A stretch of 64,000 nucleotides of DNA from JdFR-22 sp964534325 (GTDB taxonomy: Archaea; Halobacteriota; Archaeoglobi; Archaeoglobales; Archaeoglobaceae), in contig CAZHOR010000004.1 in assembly GCA_964534325.1 (NCBI GenBank), positions 62,001-126,000 of the forward strand. Direction: 5' to 3'. This document shows positions 35,101 through 41,957 of this stretch, in pieces (position 1 is the stretch's first letter; each line of letters starts with the position of its first letter). The translations under genes were made by a program, and so were the position numbers. The notes under the pieces were generated by a model. It made no database searches and had not been told where the DNA came from. It worked only from the letters and a program-made list of their open reading frames with translations.

Positions 35101-36547
35101 TGGATGTAGTATTGCATTGCTGAACGAGAATAATTCTATCGTTCCCGTTGCTGGAGCAAGAACTGGAGCAGAAGGGGCTGGAATACCTGACTTCTTTAAT
35201 TATAACGGCTTATCATTTGGGGATGGTGAGAAGGTTCCTCAGTGTATTAAAGCAGTTATTGAGAGTGGAGAATTGTGTGTTGTCAATAAAAAAGTCTGTG
35301 AGAGCTGTGCATACAGAAAACATGGTCGTGGGAACTGTTTATCTTCCATTATCCCCATGAGAGGGAACAGGCAGATCATTGGTCTGTTATTGGTTACTCT
35401 TGACGAGGATGTTGAAATAAGTGAGGATGAAATCAGTTTGCTTCAGGAAGTGGCTGACGACCTGGCTTTCGCAAGGTCAAAGTTCATGGCAGAGGAAAGA
35501 CTAAAAGAGAGTGAGGCGAGGTATAGGGCCACTTTTGAGCATACAGGAACAGCTATGATCGTAATTGATGAAGATACTACCATAAGTATGGCAAATAAGG
35601 AGTGCGAGAAGTTATCCGGGTACAGCAAAGAAGAGATCGAGGGAAAGGTGAAGTGGACCGGATTCGTTCACCCCGAAGACCTTGAAAGGATGATGGGTTA
35701 TCACTCCAGAAGAAGAGAGGGAGAAGAGATGCCCAATAAATACGAATTCAGGTTGGTGGACCGGAAGGGGGAGGTCAGAGACATATTCATAACCATAGAT
35801 TTGATACCGGGAACAACGAAATCTGTAGCTTCACTATTAGACGTGACTCATATAAGGAGACTGAATAGGTTGCTTAGAGTTATATCTGAGACCAATGAAG
35901 TAGTTGCCAGAATAAAGAAGCCTGAGATAGTGCTGGATACCGTTTGCCGGAATTTAAAGCTGTTATATGATGATATATTCGCCTGCACCATTAGGGATGG
36001 TGAGCTGGTACCTGTTAAGTCTGCAGGGGTCAGTGCTAAAGCAATAAGTAACGTAATCAGCAAGTGTCCTTCTGTTAATGGAGCACTAGAGGGACAGCCA
36101 ATGAAGATGTCAACGGACAGTGAATTGTGTCAGAGATGCACTGAACAACCACATAAGTATGCTCTGTCTATACCCTTAATGCATGAAGGTCGTCAGGGGA
36201 TCATCACCATCCACTCCAACTCAGACTTCAGTGATGAGGAGATCACGCTCCTGAAAAAGCTGGCGAATAATATATCCTTCGCCTTGAACGCTTATGAGGT
36301 GGAGCAGGATAAGGTGACTGCTATGGAGCAGCTTGCCAAGAACCTCAGCCAATTCGATCTAGCCGCAGACAGACTTCGGAACCCCTTAGCCATAATAATA
36401 TCTGCTCTGGAGCTTAAAGATAGGTACGGGAAGGATGAGGTAATGAATATCGTTCAGGAGCAGACGGAGAGGATTAAAAAGGAATTAGACCAGTTGAGAA
36501 AAGAAGAATCGGCCACCCACGAATTACTGGAGCAGAGCAAACTGTAA
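32165..36547 (+). CDS. C-terminal part of split giant sensor: end of MEDS, eight PAS, two GAF, DHp-like end
   Basis: 1460 residues. It starts with the C-terminal third of MEDS (MMIAVCSYPLNKFKTSEIADL...REDGQW-like end), then PAS domains 1-7 (roughly residues 55-940), a GAF with a Cys cluster (CVVNKKVCESCAYRKHGRGNC, about 945-1110), PAS 8 (about 1115-1240), a second GAF with CQRCTEQPHKYAL (about 1245-1390), and a helical dimerisation-like end DRLRNPLAIIISALEL that lacks the usual His and has no ATPase domain. Each PAS ends in a DIT-type PAC motif. In the methanogen heme sensor MsmS, a Cys in a GAF binds heme, so the GAF Cys here merit checking. Sits in frame with 31142-32158 except for one TAA. 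Confidence 0.85.
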   Translation: MMIAVCSYPLNKFKTSEIADLTSRHHYTILVRDGQWEFIENFEYRRSQKVLQNVEEKYRALVENANEGIVVVQDEKIVYVNFRAMEVSGYSQEEMMFTPFSEFIHPEDREMVFNRYKERVSGVGTDNYQFRFIDKWGEIRWAEVKVTSIEWDGKPATLNLLTDITAQKKAEEKLQELKTSYQELFDKSGEAVFIHDPDTAEILDVNQRMCELYGYSREEALNLKVGDLSAGELYTHEKAKEWVNKARTEGPQTFEWQGKKNDGTVFWEEVTLKKATIGGKERILANVRDITERKKAEEALKGAWKKAREAEKLYSTLVENVNDMVFMLDSQGQVTFFNSFVKEHYSLSDEEAQKLLGTHVSFFWCDESINKVQKALDKVIEERKEFSIDCVCEDRDYLLKITPLIDSGELTSMIAVARDISEHKQVEEVLRQREQALEDIVEGSPVPKFVLDKHHRVTHWNRACEKLSGVSSEEVIGTNRQWYPWYHEERPTMADLIIDGNEDELIRYYDGKQLSPSIKEGAYEAVDYFPHLGEDGRWLYFTACPLKDDDGRVIGAIETIQDVTERKKAEENLKESEKKYRTYVDNSPVAIFVANSEGEYVDVNNAACKMLGYTRDELLNMSVPQLVSDGDYLKGFEHVRSHGSYRGERKLKRKDGSLIHVDLNAVVIGDGNFMAFCSDITEKKETAYALKESEARYRNLFNYSNYAILIHDLEGRIIDANQKSLELTGYSKSELLSLNIMDLSPPEATETVGEKFSEISRDGFVNFEINYLTKDNEVRTAEISASIFESGGKTLVQSIVRDVTDRKEYERALKESEARYRQLVDNVTDIPYTLSPEGVITYVGPQVEQYGYRVQEIVGRGFTELLHPGDVEQVMYNLKRSLETGEELPSEFRVYSPVMGVRWFEERGRLVKSGEGEVKKVSGILRDITRRKQVEMHVEHLNSLLMAVRNINQLVVQEQDLDKLLNGACKLLLENRGYLGCSIALLNENNSIVPVAGARTGAEGAGIPDFFNYNGLSFGDGEKVPQCIKAVIESGELCVVNKKVCESCAYRKHGRGNCLSSIIPMRGNRQIIGLLLVTLDEDVEISEDEISLLQEVADDLAFARSKFMAEERLKESEARYRATFEHTGTAMIVIDEDTTISMANKECEKLSGYSKEEIEGKVKWTGFVHPEDLERMMGYHSRRREGEEMPNKYEFRLVDRKGEVRDIFITIDLIPGTTKSVASLLDVTHIRRLNRLLRVISETNEVVARIKKPEIVLDTVCRNLKLLYDDIFACTIRDGELVPVKSAGVSAKAISNVISKCPSVNGALEGQPMKMSTDSELCQRCTEQPHKYALSIPLMHEGRQGIITIHSNSDFSDEEITLLKKLANNISFALNAYEVEQDKVTAMEQLAKNLSQFDLAADRLRNPLAIIISALELKDRYGKDEVMNIVQEQTERIKKELDQLRKEESATHELLEQSKL

Positions 36548-36601
36548 AGTTCGATAAGTTGTTATTAGTATTTAAAAAAATGAGGATGTTTTGTGTGTGG
36601 T

Positions 36602-36805
36602 TTATTGTTTGAGGGCCAGTTTAATGTCCTCAACTTTGACGGTCTTTCTGCCAGAGTGCCTGGCGATATCTACGGCCTTTCTGGCCACTTCTTCGGTATA
36701 TTCTTCGAGTGCGTCAACCATCTTTTTGCTGGCAGCTTCACTTACCCGTGGTGCTCCAGCGTTTCTCATCAACCTATCAATAGGTGCTGTTGGTATTCCA
36801 GCCAT
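36602..36805 (-). CDS. Archaeal histone (HMf family), copy 2
   Basis: 67 residues, single histone fold without tails: IPTAPIDRLMRNAGAPRVS, central helix, and GRKTVKVEDIKLALKQ. By family it dimerises and wraps DNA. Compared with copy 1 (7365-7568) it differs in surface helix residues, for example EEYTEEVARKAVDIARHS against EEYASEVARSAADVARHA. The leader is identical to that of copy 1 over 26 bp, which points to co-regulation or recent gene conversion. It is read convergently to the giant kinase gene, whose stop is 55 bp away. Confidence 0.97.
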   Translation of the reverse strand: MAGIPTAPIDRLMRNAGAPRVSEAASKKMVDALEEYTEEVARKAVDIARHSGRKTVKVEDIKLALKQ

Positions 36806-36853
36806 TTACAATCACCTCCTCTTATAGCACAGTCAGTAATTTAAAATATAAAT
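36801..36853 (-). promoter_or_regulatory. Promoter and conserved leader of histone gene 2
   Basis: On the minus strand ATTTATATTTTAA (about 36841-36853) is the TATA element, followed by a leader whose last 26 bases (36801-36826) match the copy 1 leader exactly, including GGAGGTGAT. Confidence 0.7.
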
Positions 36854-37151
36854 AGCTTTTGGCAAAATAACGGTTTGAACTCTTTCTAATTGGTTTTAGG
36901 GTTTGATAATTTACTGGTTCTGGAAATCAATCTCTTTAAAGAGAAAATATTCACAATGTAAACACCACCCATCATGTTAGCCTCAATCCCATAAAAGAGG
37001 TAGATGTACGCCCGGATATAGTTGAATTCCCAGCTGAGGAAACCAATGAAAAAATCAAGAAATAAAAACAGAGTAGATCAAGGGTGAGGGTGGTTTATGG
37101 AGCTTCACATAACAGTTAGTCTTTTAAAGCTGTGAGCTCTGCCTTAAAACT
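36854..37151. other. Intergenic stretch with a possible gene remnant
   Basis: Between histone 2 and leuD. The plus frame ending at TAA 37063-37065 reads protein-like over its last 27 codons (LNPIKEVDVRPDIVEF, then PAEETNEKIKK) but has no start codon. It could be the 3' end of a lost gene or chance. No ribosome binding site of note for leuD beyond this. Confidence 0.3.
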
Positions 37152-37634
37152 ATGGGAAGAGCATGGAAATTTGGTAGCAATATTGATACTGACGCTATAA
37201 TAGGTGGCAAATACCTGGTCATCAATGAGCCTTCGGAGCTGGCTGAACACGTCTTCGAGAATGTGAGACCAGAGTTCGCAGAGAGTGTGGAGTCAGGGGA
37301 TTTTGTGGTCGCTGATGAGAATTTCGGCTGCGGAAGCAGCAGAGAGCATGCCCCCATCGCCCTGAAAGCCAGCGGGATCGAGGCAGTGATAGCCAAATCT
37401 TATGCCCGGATATTCTTCAGGAACGCCATAAATATCGGCTTAAAGGTTGTGGAGTGCCAGGACGCCGACAAGATAGAGGATGGTGACGAGCTGGAGGTAG
37501 GCTACGATAAGGGTATCCTTACTGACAGGACTAAAAACGTGGACTATGAGATCAAGAGGTTTCCGGACTTCCTGCAGAGGATAATCGAGAAGGGCGGTCT
37601 CGTAGAATTCGGTAAAGAACTGTATAAAGCCTGA
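37152..37634 (+). CDS. leuD: Isopropylmalate dehydratase-type small subunit
   Basis: 160 residues, the swivelling small subunit of the aconitase family. Motifs: NIDTDAIIGGKYLVINE, FGCGSSREHAPIALKA, and IAKSYARIFFRNAINIGL. The substrate-specificity loop reads YLVIN, closer to the YLV type of isopropylmalate isomerase than to the YLRT type of methanogen homoaconitase; this assignment comes from knowledge of the M. jannaschii pair. It needs a LeuC/HacA large subunit, which is not in the window. Role: leucine (or coenzyme B) pathway. A hairpin terminator AAAAGG/CCTTTT follows the stop. Confidence 0.92.
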   Translation: MGRAWKFGSNIDTDAIIGGKYLVINEPSELAEHVFENVRPEFAESVESGDFVVADENFGCGSSREHAPIALKASGIEAVIAKSYARIFFRNAINIGLKVVECQDADKIEDGDELEVGYDKGILTDRTKNVDYEIKRFPDFLQRIIEKGGLVEFGKELYKA

Positions 37635-37675
37635 AAAGGGTTTTACCTTTTTCACATCGAATCTTTTTATTGTAA
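37633..37675 (+). terminator. Terminator after leuD
   Basis: Stem AAAAGG (37634-37639) / CCTTTT (37646-37651) starting at the leuD stop codon, followed by a T-rich tract (CTTTTTATTG). Confidence 0.45.
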
Positions 37676-37845
37676 TAATCAGTTTGCCGGAATTTCACCT
37701 TTCCGTGAGGAGAATTGAAGGATAACAGGTAATATACAATATGTTTAAGGATTAAAAGGAGTTGAAGGGGTAGAAGGGTTGTAGGATCACCCCATATTCC
37801 AAACTAATTATGTGTAAATTGATTATTTCTATGTATTCACTGGAT

Positions 37846-38163
37846 TTATCGGCCTTTTTTGGGTGTCAGGTCATCTCTGTTAATTCCCAGATGAGTAAAC
37901 CTCATTTGATTATATAATCTGCACAGCTTTACTTCTGAATTGTTTTCATATTCTCTCAAGTATTCATATGAAATATTTTTAGCTACTGGAGGTTTTTTAT
38001 GGAGTTTCCTGAAGAACTTAAATTTTTCCGGATTATAATTTTTGTTCATATCGGCTTTACCTCTCTGTGCTCTGAGTATCCCTGTCATTCTCTCTAACCG
38101 GTGGATATCTGCTTTTATTTCGTTCCAGATTCGATTTTCCAGTCTTCCAAAAACCCTTACCAT
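37846..38163 (-). CDS. Small basic protein of unknown function
   Basis: 105 residues with no Cys-knuckle, no membrane segment and no recognised domain. The N-terminal 40 residues are helical (ENRIWNEIKADIHRLERMTG). The middle is Lys/Phe/Tyr rich (YNPEKFKFFRKLHKKPP), which suggests nucleic-acid or ribosome contact. The AAATTTTATTC-like upstream tract gives a TATA. It lies between leuD and an epimerase gene, both unrelated. Low certainty that it is expressed, but the frame is longer than chance would allow in this AT-rich stretch. Confidence 0.55.
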   Translation of the reverse strand: MVRVFGRLENRIWNEIKADIHRLERMTGILRAQRGKADMNKNYNPEKFKFFRKLHKKPPVAKNISYEYLREYENNSEVKLCRLYNQMRFTHLGINRDDLTPKKGR

Positions 38164-38381
38164 GAATAAAATTTGTTAAACAAAAATATAAAGATTTTGG
38201 TTGCTATATGATGAATTTAAACAGTTGATTTAAGCTTTTTATGGCTAAAATGGTCTTCTAATATTCGTTATAGGAGAAAACGCGCCGATGAGAAAGTATG
38301 AACTGTATAAATAATATGTGTCGTTAAATAGAAAAATTAAATCAATTTTTGAGGTTTTGTATAAACTAATATTCTACGTAA

Positions 38382-39296
38382 TCAATTTTGGAGTAGATCC
38401 TTGGTGGCTCTCCTCACAGCACTCTCCGAATTGAACTGGGGAGACCATCCAAGCTTTTTAAGTTTTTCAATGGACAACAGCATTACAGGAACATCGCCCT
38501 TCCATCCTCTGTCCCCTCCAGTGAAACTGAAATCCGGTTCCAGCCCCATCTCTTCACCAACTATTTGAGCTATCTTTTTAACCTTAACCTGGTCTTCACT
38601 GCCTATGTTAAAGATGTTGACAGTCTCCTCAGCCTTCAGACCGGAGAACATGGCATCCACACAGTCTGATATGTATATATACGACTTGTTCTGCTCCCCA
38701 TCACCCAGGATCTCCAGCTCCCCGGGATTGCTCCTCAACTTCTGGATAAAGTCGTAAATGACCCCATGATTGCTTCTTTTACCGATAACATTGGCGAACC
38801 TGTAGAGCCACCCCCTCATGTCAAAACTATAGCAGTAAGAAGATATGAGAGCCTCACAAGCAAGCTTTGATGCTCCATATAACGAGATGGGGATGGTAGG
38901 ATACTCTTCGGGCGTGGGGATCTGTTTGGCCTCTCCATATACCGTGGACGTAGATGTAAATATTATTTCATTGATTTGGGCTTTTCTCATCTCTTCCAGG
39001 AGGTTGAATGTGGCCAGCACATTGTTCCTGTATATCACTTCAGGCTCCTTATTTTCGATCTTTACCTCCGGGTCAGCAGCGATATGCCACACCTGCTCTA
39101 CACCTTCCATCAGCCTGCCAATCTTTTCGTTATCATAGGCCAGATCGACTTCATGGAACTCAGCGTCCTTATTGACAAATTCAGGGCTCCCTGAACTCAG
39201 ATCATCCAAAACAGTTACCTTATGCCCTTTGGAAACGAGCCTGTCCACTATATAGCTTCCTATAAAACCAGCGCCACCGGTGACCAGAATATGCAT
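38382..39296 (-). CDS. NAD-dependent sugar epimerase/dehydratase (GalE-like)
   Basis: 304 residues, extended short-chain dehydrogenase. GGAGFIGSYIVDRL binds NAD at the N-terminus; the catalytic triad is Ser/Thr in TSTSTVYGEA, and Tyr and Lys in YGASKLACEAL. It is shorter than E. coli GalE and matches archaeal UDP-glucose 4-epimerase or related nucleotide-sugar epimerases used for surface glycans. It is alone, with no glycosyltransferases nearby. Which sugar is used is not certain. Confidence 0.9.
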   Translation of the reverse strand: MHILVTGGAGFIGSYIVDRLVSKGHKVTVLDDLSSGSPEFVNKDAEFHEVDLAYDNEKIGRLMEGVEQVWHIAADPEVKIENKEPEVIYRNNVLATFNLLEEMRKAQINEIIFTSTSTVYGEAKQIPTPEEYPTIPISLYGASKLACEALISSYCYSFDMRGWLYRFANVIGKRSNHGVIYDFIQKLRSNPGELEILGDGEQNKSYIYISDCVDAMFSGLKAEETVNIFNIGSEDQVKVKKIAQIVGEEMGLEPDFSFTGGDRGWKGDVPVMLLSIEKLKKLGWSPQFNSESAVRRATKDLLQN

Positions 39297-39515
39297 ATAA
39301 GATGGAAACAGAAGATATATATACGGTTTTTGATACTGTGTTTCTTCACGGCCAAAAAAATTGATTAATTTCGTTAGATAGTTGGCACAGTGAAGATGGT
39401 TAGCAAAGCTGACTGGCTGCTCATTTAAAAGTGAGTTAGCGATTTTCTCAGTTTTGCTCCATAAAGACCATAACTATAAAATATTTGGTTGCCATATTCA
39501 AACAGAGGTGATAGG

Positions 39516-39740
39516 ATGCTACCAAACCAGATGGTAAAGTCGCTCATTGGAAAAGGAATTAGAGTGGAAATGAAGGGAGACGAGAGTAATTTGGTGGGCA
39601 AGCTGGAAAGCGTTGACGACTACATGAACATATTTCTCAGCAATGCTGTTGAGTACAGGAATGGAGAAAAAGTCAGGAGTCTCGGAAACCTGGTTCTAAG
39701 AGGAAATAATGTTATTATGATCCAACCTCATGAAGAATAA
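39516..39740 (+). CDS. Sm-like archaeal protein (Lsm)
   Basis: 74 residues from ATG 39516. The Sm1 and Sm2 motifs are in place: KSLIGKGIRVEMKGDESNLVGKLESVDDYMNIFLSNA and NLVLRGNNVIMIQP. By family it forms a heptameric ring that binds U-rich RNA. ATG 39516 is preferred over an in-frame ATG at 39489 because GAGGTGAT lies 5 bases before it, and the protein then starts at the normal place. The Cys-tail HTH gene follows after 21 bp and is probably cotranscribed with it. Confidence 0.95.
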   Translation: MLPNQMVKSLIGKGIRVEMKGDESNLVGKLESVDDYMNIFLSNAVEYRNGEKVRSLGNLVLRGNNVIMIQPHEE

Positions 39741-39761
39741 GTAACCAGGGGAAGCCATAAA

Positions 39762-40127
39762 ATGGATACCAGAGAGGAAATACTTGACATTCTGGAGAAG
39801 AAAGGATCCATCCTTCAAAAAGATCTGTGGAAAGAGTTGAGTATTGACAGCAGTAAGTGTTCCCGTATTCTTCGAAAGCTGGAGAAGGAAGACCTTATCA
39901 GGAGAGTAGAAATAGTTGTTGATGGAGTTAAAACCTTCAAGATAGTCTCTGCCGATGCTGAAATTGAAGAAGAGCAAGAAGATGAGTTCAGCTTGCAGTA
40001 CGTAATGGAAAAAATGGAAGACCTCACCGGTCTTCCCCCCTGCTTCGGCTGCACAGAATACGATTGCGAAGCTGTAAGCTGTATAAAACTTGAAGTGTGG
40101 TTTTTAAGGGTCAGTCAGATGCGTTAA
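39762..40127 (+). CDS. HTH regulator with C-terminal four-cysteine motif, copy 2
   Basis: 121 residues. A winged helix (4-60: EILDILEKKGSILQKDLWKEL, then CSRILRKLEKEDLIRRVEI), an acidic linker, and CFGCTEYDCEAVSC near residue 95. The cysteine spacing (x2, x4, x4) is identical to that of the paralogue at 21907-22338. Inference: a metal- or redox-sensing transcription factor. It follows the Lsm gene by 21 bp. Confidence 0.82.
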   Translation: MDTREEILDILEKKGSILQKDLWKELSIDSSKCSRILRKLEKEDLIRRVEIVVDGVKTFKIVSADAEIEEEQEDEFSLQYVMEKMEDLTGLPPCFGCTEYDCEAVSCIKLEVWFLRVSQMR

Positions 40128-40222
40128 AGCTGAAGGCTGAAAAGCTTAACCTGATTTAATTTGGGTTCAAGCCCAGATTCGTTTGCTGTTCTCCATTTGA
40201 TCAGAGTATAAATAATTAGAAG

Positions 40223-40621
40223 TTAGAGTATAGTTAACACCACTTTCCTTTCTCTTCTGCCGGTATCGAAGTTCATCACCACTATCTGCTGCCACGTCCC
40301 CAGGACCAGTCTGTTATCCTGAAAGGGGATGGTCAAGCTGGGGCCTATAATGCTGGCTTTGACGTGGCTTGAGCCGTTATCATCATGCCAGGTCTTGTGG
40401 TGCTCGTAGTTCTCCCCATAAGGCGCCAGTTTGTCCAGTATCCGGGGAAAATCTTTCTTCAGACCTGGCTCGTACTCGATGGTGGTTATCGCTCCCGTAG
40501 AGCCTACATTGAACACCAGCACAGCCCCCTCGCCTTTATTGCTCTCCCTCACAAATTCTTCCACTTCAGAAGTGATATCTGCCATATCATTCATATCCAG
40601 TTTAACCGATACAGTCTTCAT
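40223..40621 (-). CDS. YjbQ-family protein (UPF0047)
   Basis: 132 residues, with the family core GAVLVFNVGSTGAITTIEYEPGLKKD and GSSHVKASIIGPSLTIPFQDNRLVLGTWQQIVVMNFD. YjbQ proteins have thiamine-phosphate-synthase-like side activity in vitro; the true role is unsettled. The start at 40621 is chosen over an upstream in-frame codon at 40669 because GGAGGATTTGAT directly precedes it. The catalytic-pocket residues H and E/N appear conserved (KTWHDDNGSSH). Single gene, convergent with the HTH gene. Confidence 0.9.
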   Translation of the reverse strand: MKTVSVKLDMNDMADITSEVEEFVRESNKGEGAVLVFNVGSTGAITTIEYEPGLKKDFPRILDKLAPYGENYEHHKTWHDDNGSSHVKASIIGPSLTIPFQDNRLVLGTWQQIVVMNFDTGRRERKVVLTIL

Positions 40622-40706
40622 ATCAAATCCTCCAAACAATTCTCCACCTGTTCTCCAACCATTACCCAACCACTACCCAACCACTCGTTATCCGATTTAA
40701 ACTTAT

Positions 40707-41147
40707 TTATTCCTCCAGCGCTTTCTCTACGGCTTCTGGGGCACTCTCACACACTACAAGGTCAGGGAAAGTTACTGGCGGGTCAATGGCGACCACCTTT
40801 TTCCCCTCTTTGAGGGCAATGGAGATCTCGCTAACGGTGCCGTATCCTCCACCGACAGCTATTATGGCATCGCTGGAATGCACTATTACCATATTTCTGG
40901 CGTGCCCCATATTCGTGGCGATCGAGACCCCAATAAAAGGGTTTGCCAAACGTTTCTCACCGGGAAGTATGCCTATAACAGTTCCTCCCTCACTACGAAC
41001 TCCTTTGGCGCTGCCCTCCATAACTCCACCCAAACCGCCATTGATCACCGTACAATTCTTCTGGGCCAGCATTTTACCTATGTGGAACGCCATATCATAA
41101 GTTTTTTCATCACAGGAGGAAGCACCTACAATACCGATCTGTTTCAT
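40707..41147 (-). CDS. Rossmann-fold nucleotide-binding protein (TIGR00725/LOG-like)
   Basis: 146 residues: IGIVGASSCDEK, TVINGGLGGVMEGSAKGVRSEGGTVIGILPG, and AIIAVGGGYGTVSEISIALKEGKKVVAI. The GGGYGT-x2-E is the counterpart of PGGxGTxxE in the LOG/lysine-decarboxylase-like family. Members in this subfamily are small and lack known activity in vivo; some LOG proteins are phosphoribohydrolases. Upstream is the mini acetyl-CoA-synthase gene in the opposite direction. Confidence 0.9.
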   Translation of the reverse strand: MKQIGIVGASSCDEKTYDMAFHIGKMLAQKNCTVINGGLGGVMEGSAKGVRSEGGTVIGILPGEKRLANPFIGVSIATNMGHARNMVIVHSSDAIIAVGGGYGTVSEISIALKEGKKVVAIDPPVTFPDLVVCESAPEAVEKALEE

Positions 41148-41319
41148 AATGAACAGGTTGAATGGTCAAATTTATATGTCTTCTTTTCAATGTCCTTGTT
41201 AAATTTTGAATGATTATTGAAGTGAAAGGGCAATTTGTAATTATTAATAAGTAAAATTGGAAAATCATGATTAATTTTAAACAAAAATGTTTATGTATTA
41301 TAAGCCATAGATTAAGCCT

Positions 41320-41904
41320 ATGGACCAGAGCTGTAAAGCTCAGTTAGCTGATGTGAGAGAAATGGAGGAATCCTTTTATTTTTGCTGCACTTCCTGTCAA
41401 AAACACTTGCCCCATCACGTTTGTATCATTACTCCTGATAGACCATCCCCCTGTGGTATATCCTGGGCCTCAGCAGAAAGACGGCCCAATTTCTATGTGA
41501 AGATAAATAAAGGTAAAAAGCTCGGTGATGGCGAATTTGAAGGAGTGAACCGGGCTATTGAAGAGCTCAGCGACAGAAATTTTGAAAGAGCAAAACTGCA
41601 TGCTGTTCTGGACCATCCACTCCCCTCGGGGATGCTGCAGCAGGTCATTATCTTTTACATACCCGAAAAGGACGGCTTCGGTATAGTGGACAAAGAATAC
41701 CCCGGTAAGACTCCCTTGGGCCTGACCTTTAAGGAGATGGAGAAGATGATGCTGGGAAAACAGGTAGATGGATTTCTGGGAGCCAGCTTTTCCTACCTCA
41801 AGAGCGATAACTTCCTCGCCAGCGAAGGAGGATGGGACAGGATCGTGTGGGTCAGCCCCAGAGTAGAGAAACTCCTCAGAATGAGCACCTTCGCCATCCG
41901 ATAG
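41320..41904 (+). CDS. Mini acetyl-CoA-synthase-like protein (stand-alone CdhC A-cluster domain)
   Basis: 194 residues resembling only the A-cluster-bearing C-terminal domain of CdhC/AcsB (about 470-730 residues when full). Cys23-x2-Cys26-x8-Cys35-x9-Cys45 (FYFCCTSCQKHLPHHVC, then PSPCG) has exactly the spacing of the four Fe4S4 cysteines of the M. thermoacetica A cluster. Further matches: GEFEGVNRAIEEL, FYIPEKDGFGIVDKEYPGKTPLGL, and GGWDRIVWVSPRVEKLL. But where CdhC has the CGC motif that holds the distal nickel, this protein has PLPSGMLQQ. Inference: it binds a cubane but not the normal Ni pair, so ordinary acetyl-CoA synthesis is unlikely; possible roles are scaffold, Ni or CO chaperone, or a new reaction. 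Starts at ATG 41320 with no CODH neighbours. Confidence 0.75.
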   Translation: MDQSCKAQLADVREMEESFYFCCTSCQKHLPHHVCIITPDRPSPCGISWASAERRPNFYVKINKGKKLGDGEFEGVNRAIEELSDRNFERAKLHAVLDHPLPSGMLQQVIIFYIPEKDGFGIVDKEYPGKTPLGLTFKEMEKMMLGKQVDGFLGASFSYLKSDNFLASEGGWDRIVWVSPRVEKLLRMSTFAIR

Positions 41905-41957
41905 CCGTAATCGCTTACTCCTGTTATTTTCTGAATCATTCCTGGATCCTAAAAAGT

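Noticed and set aside
36591..36844. Plus-strand frames over histone 2
   Set aside because: They are the antisense of the conserved histone gene. The same antisense frames appear opposite histone 1.
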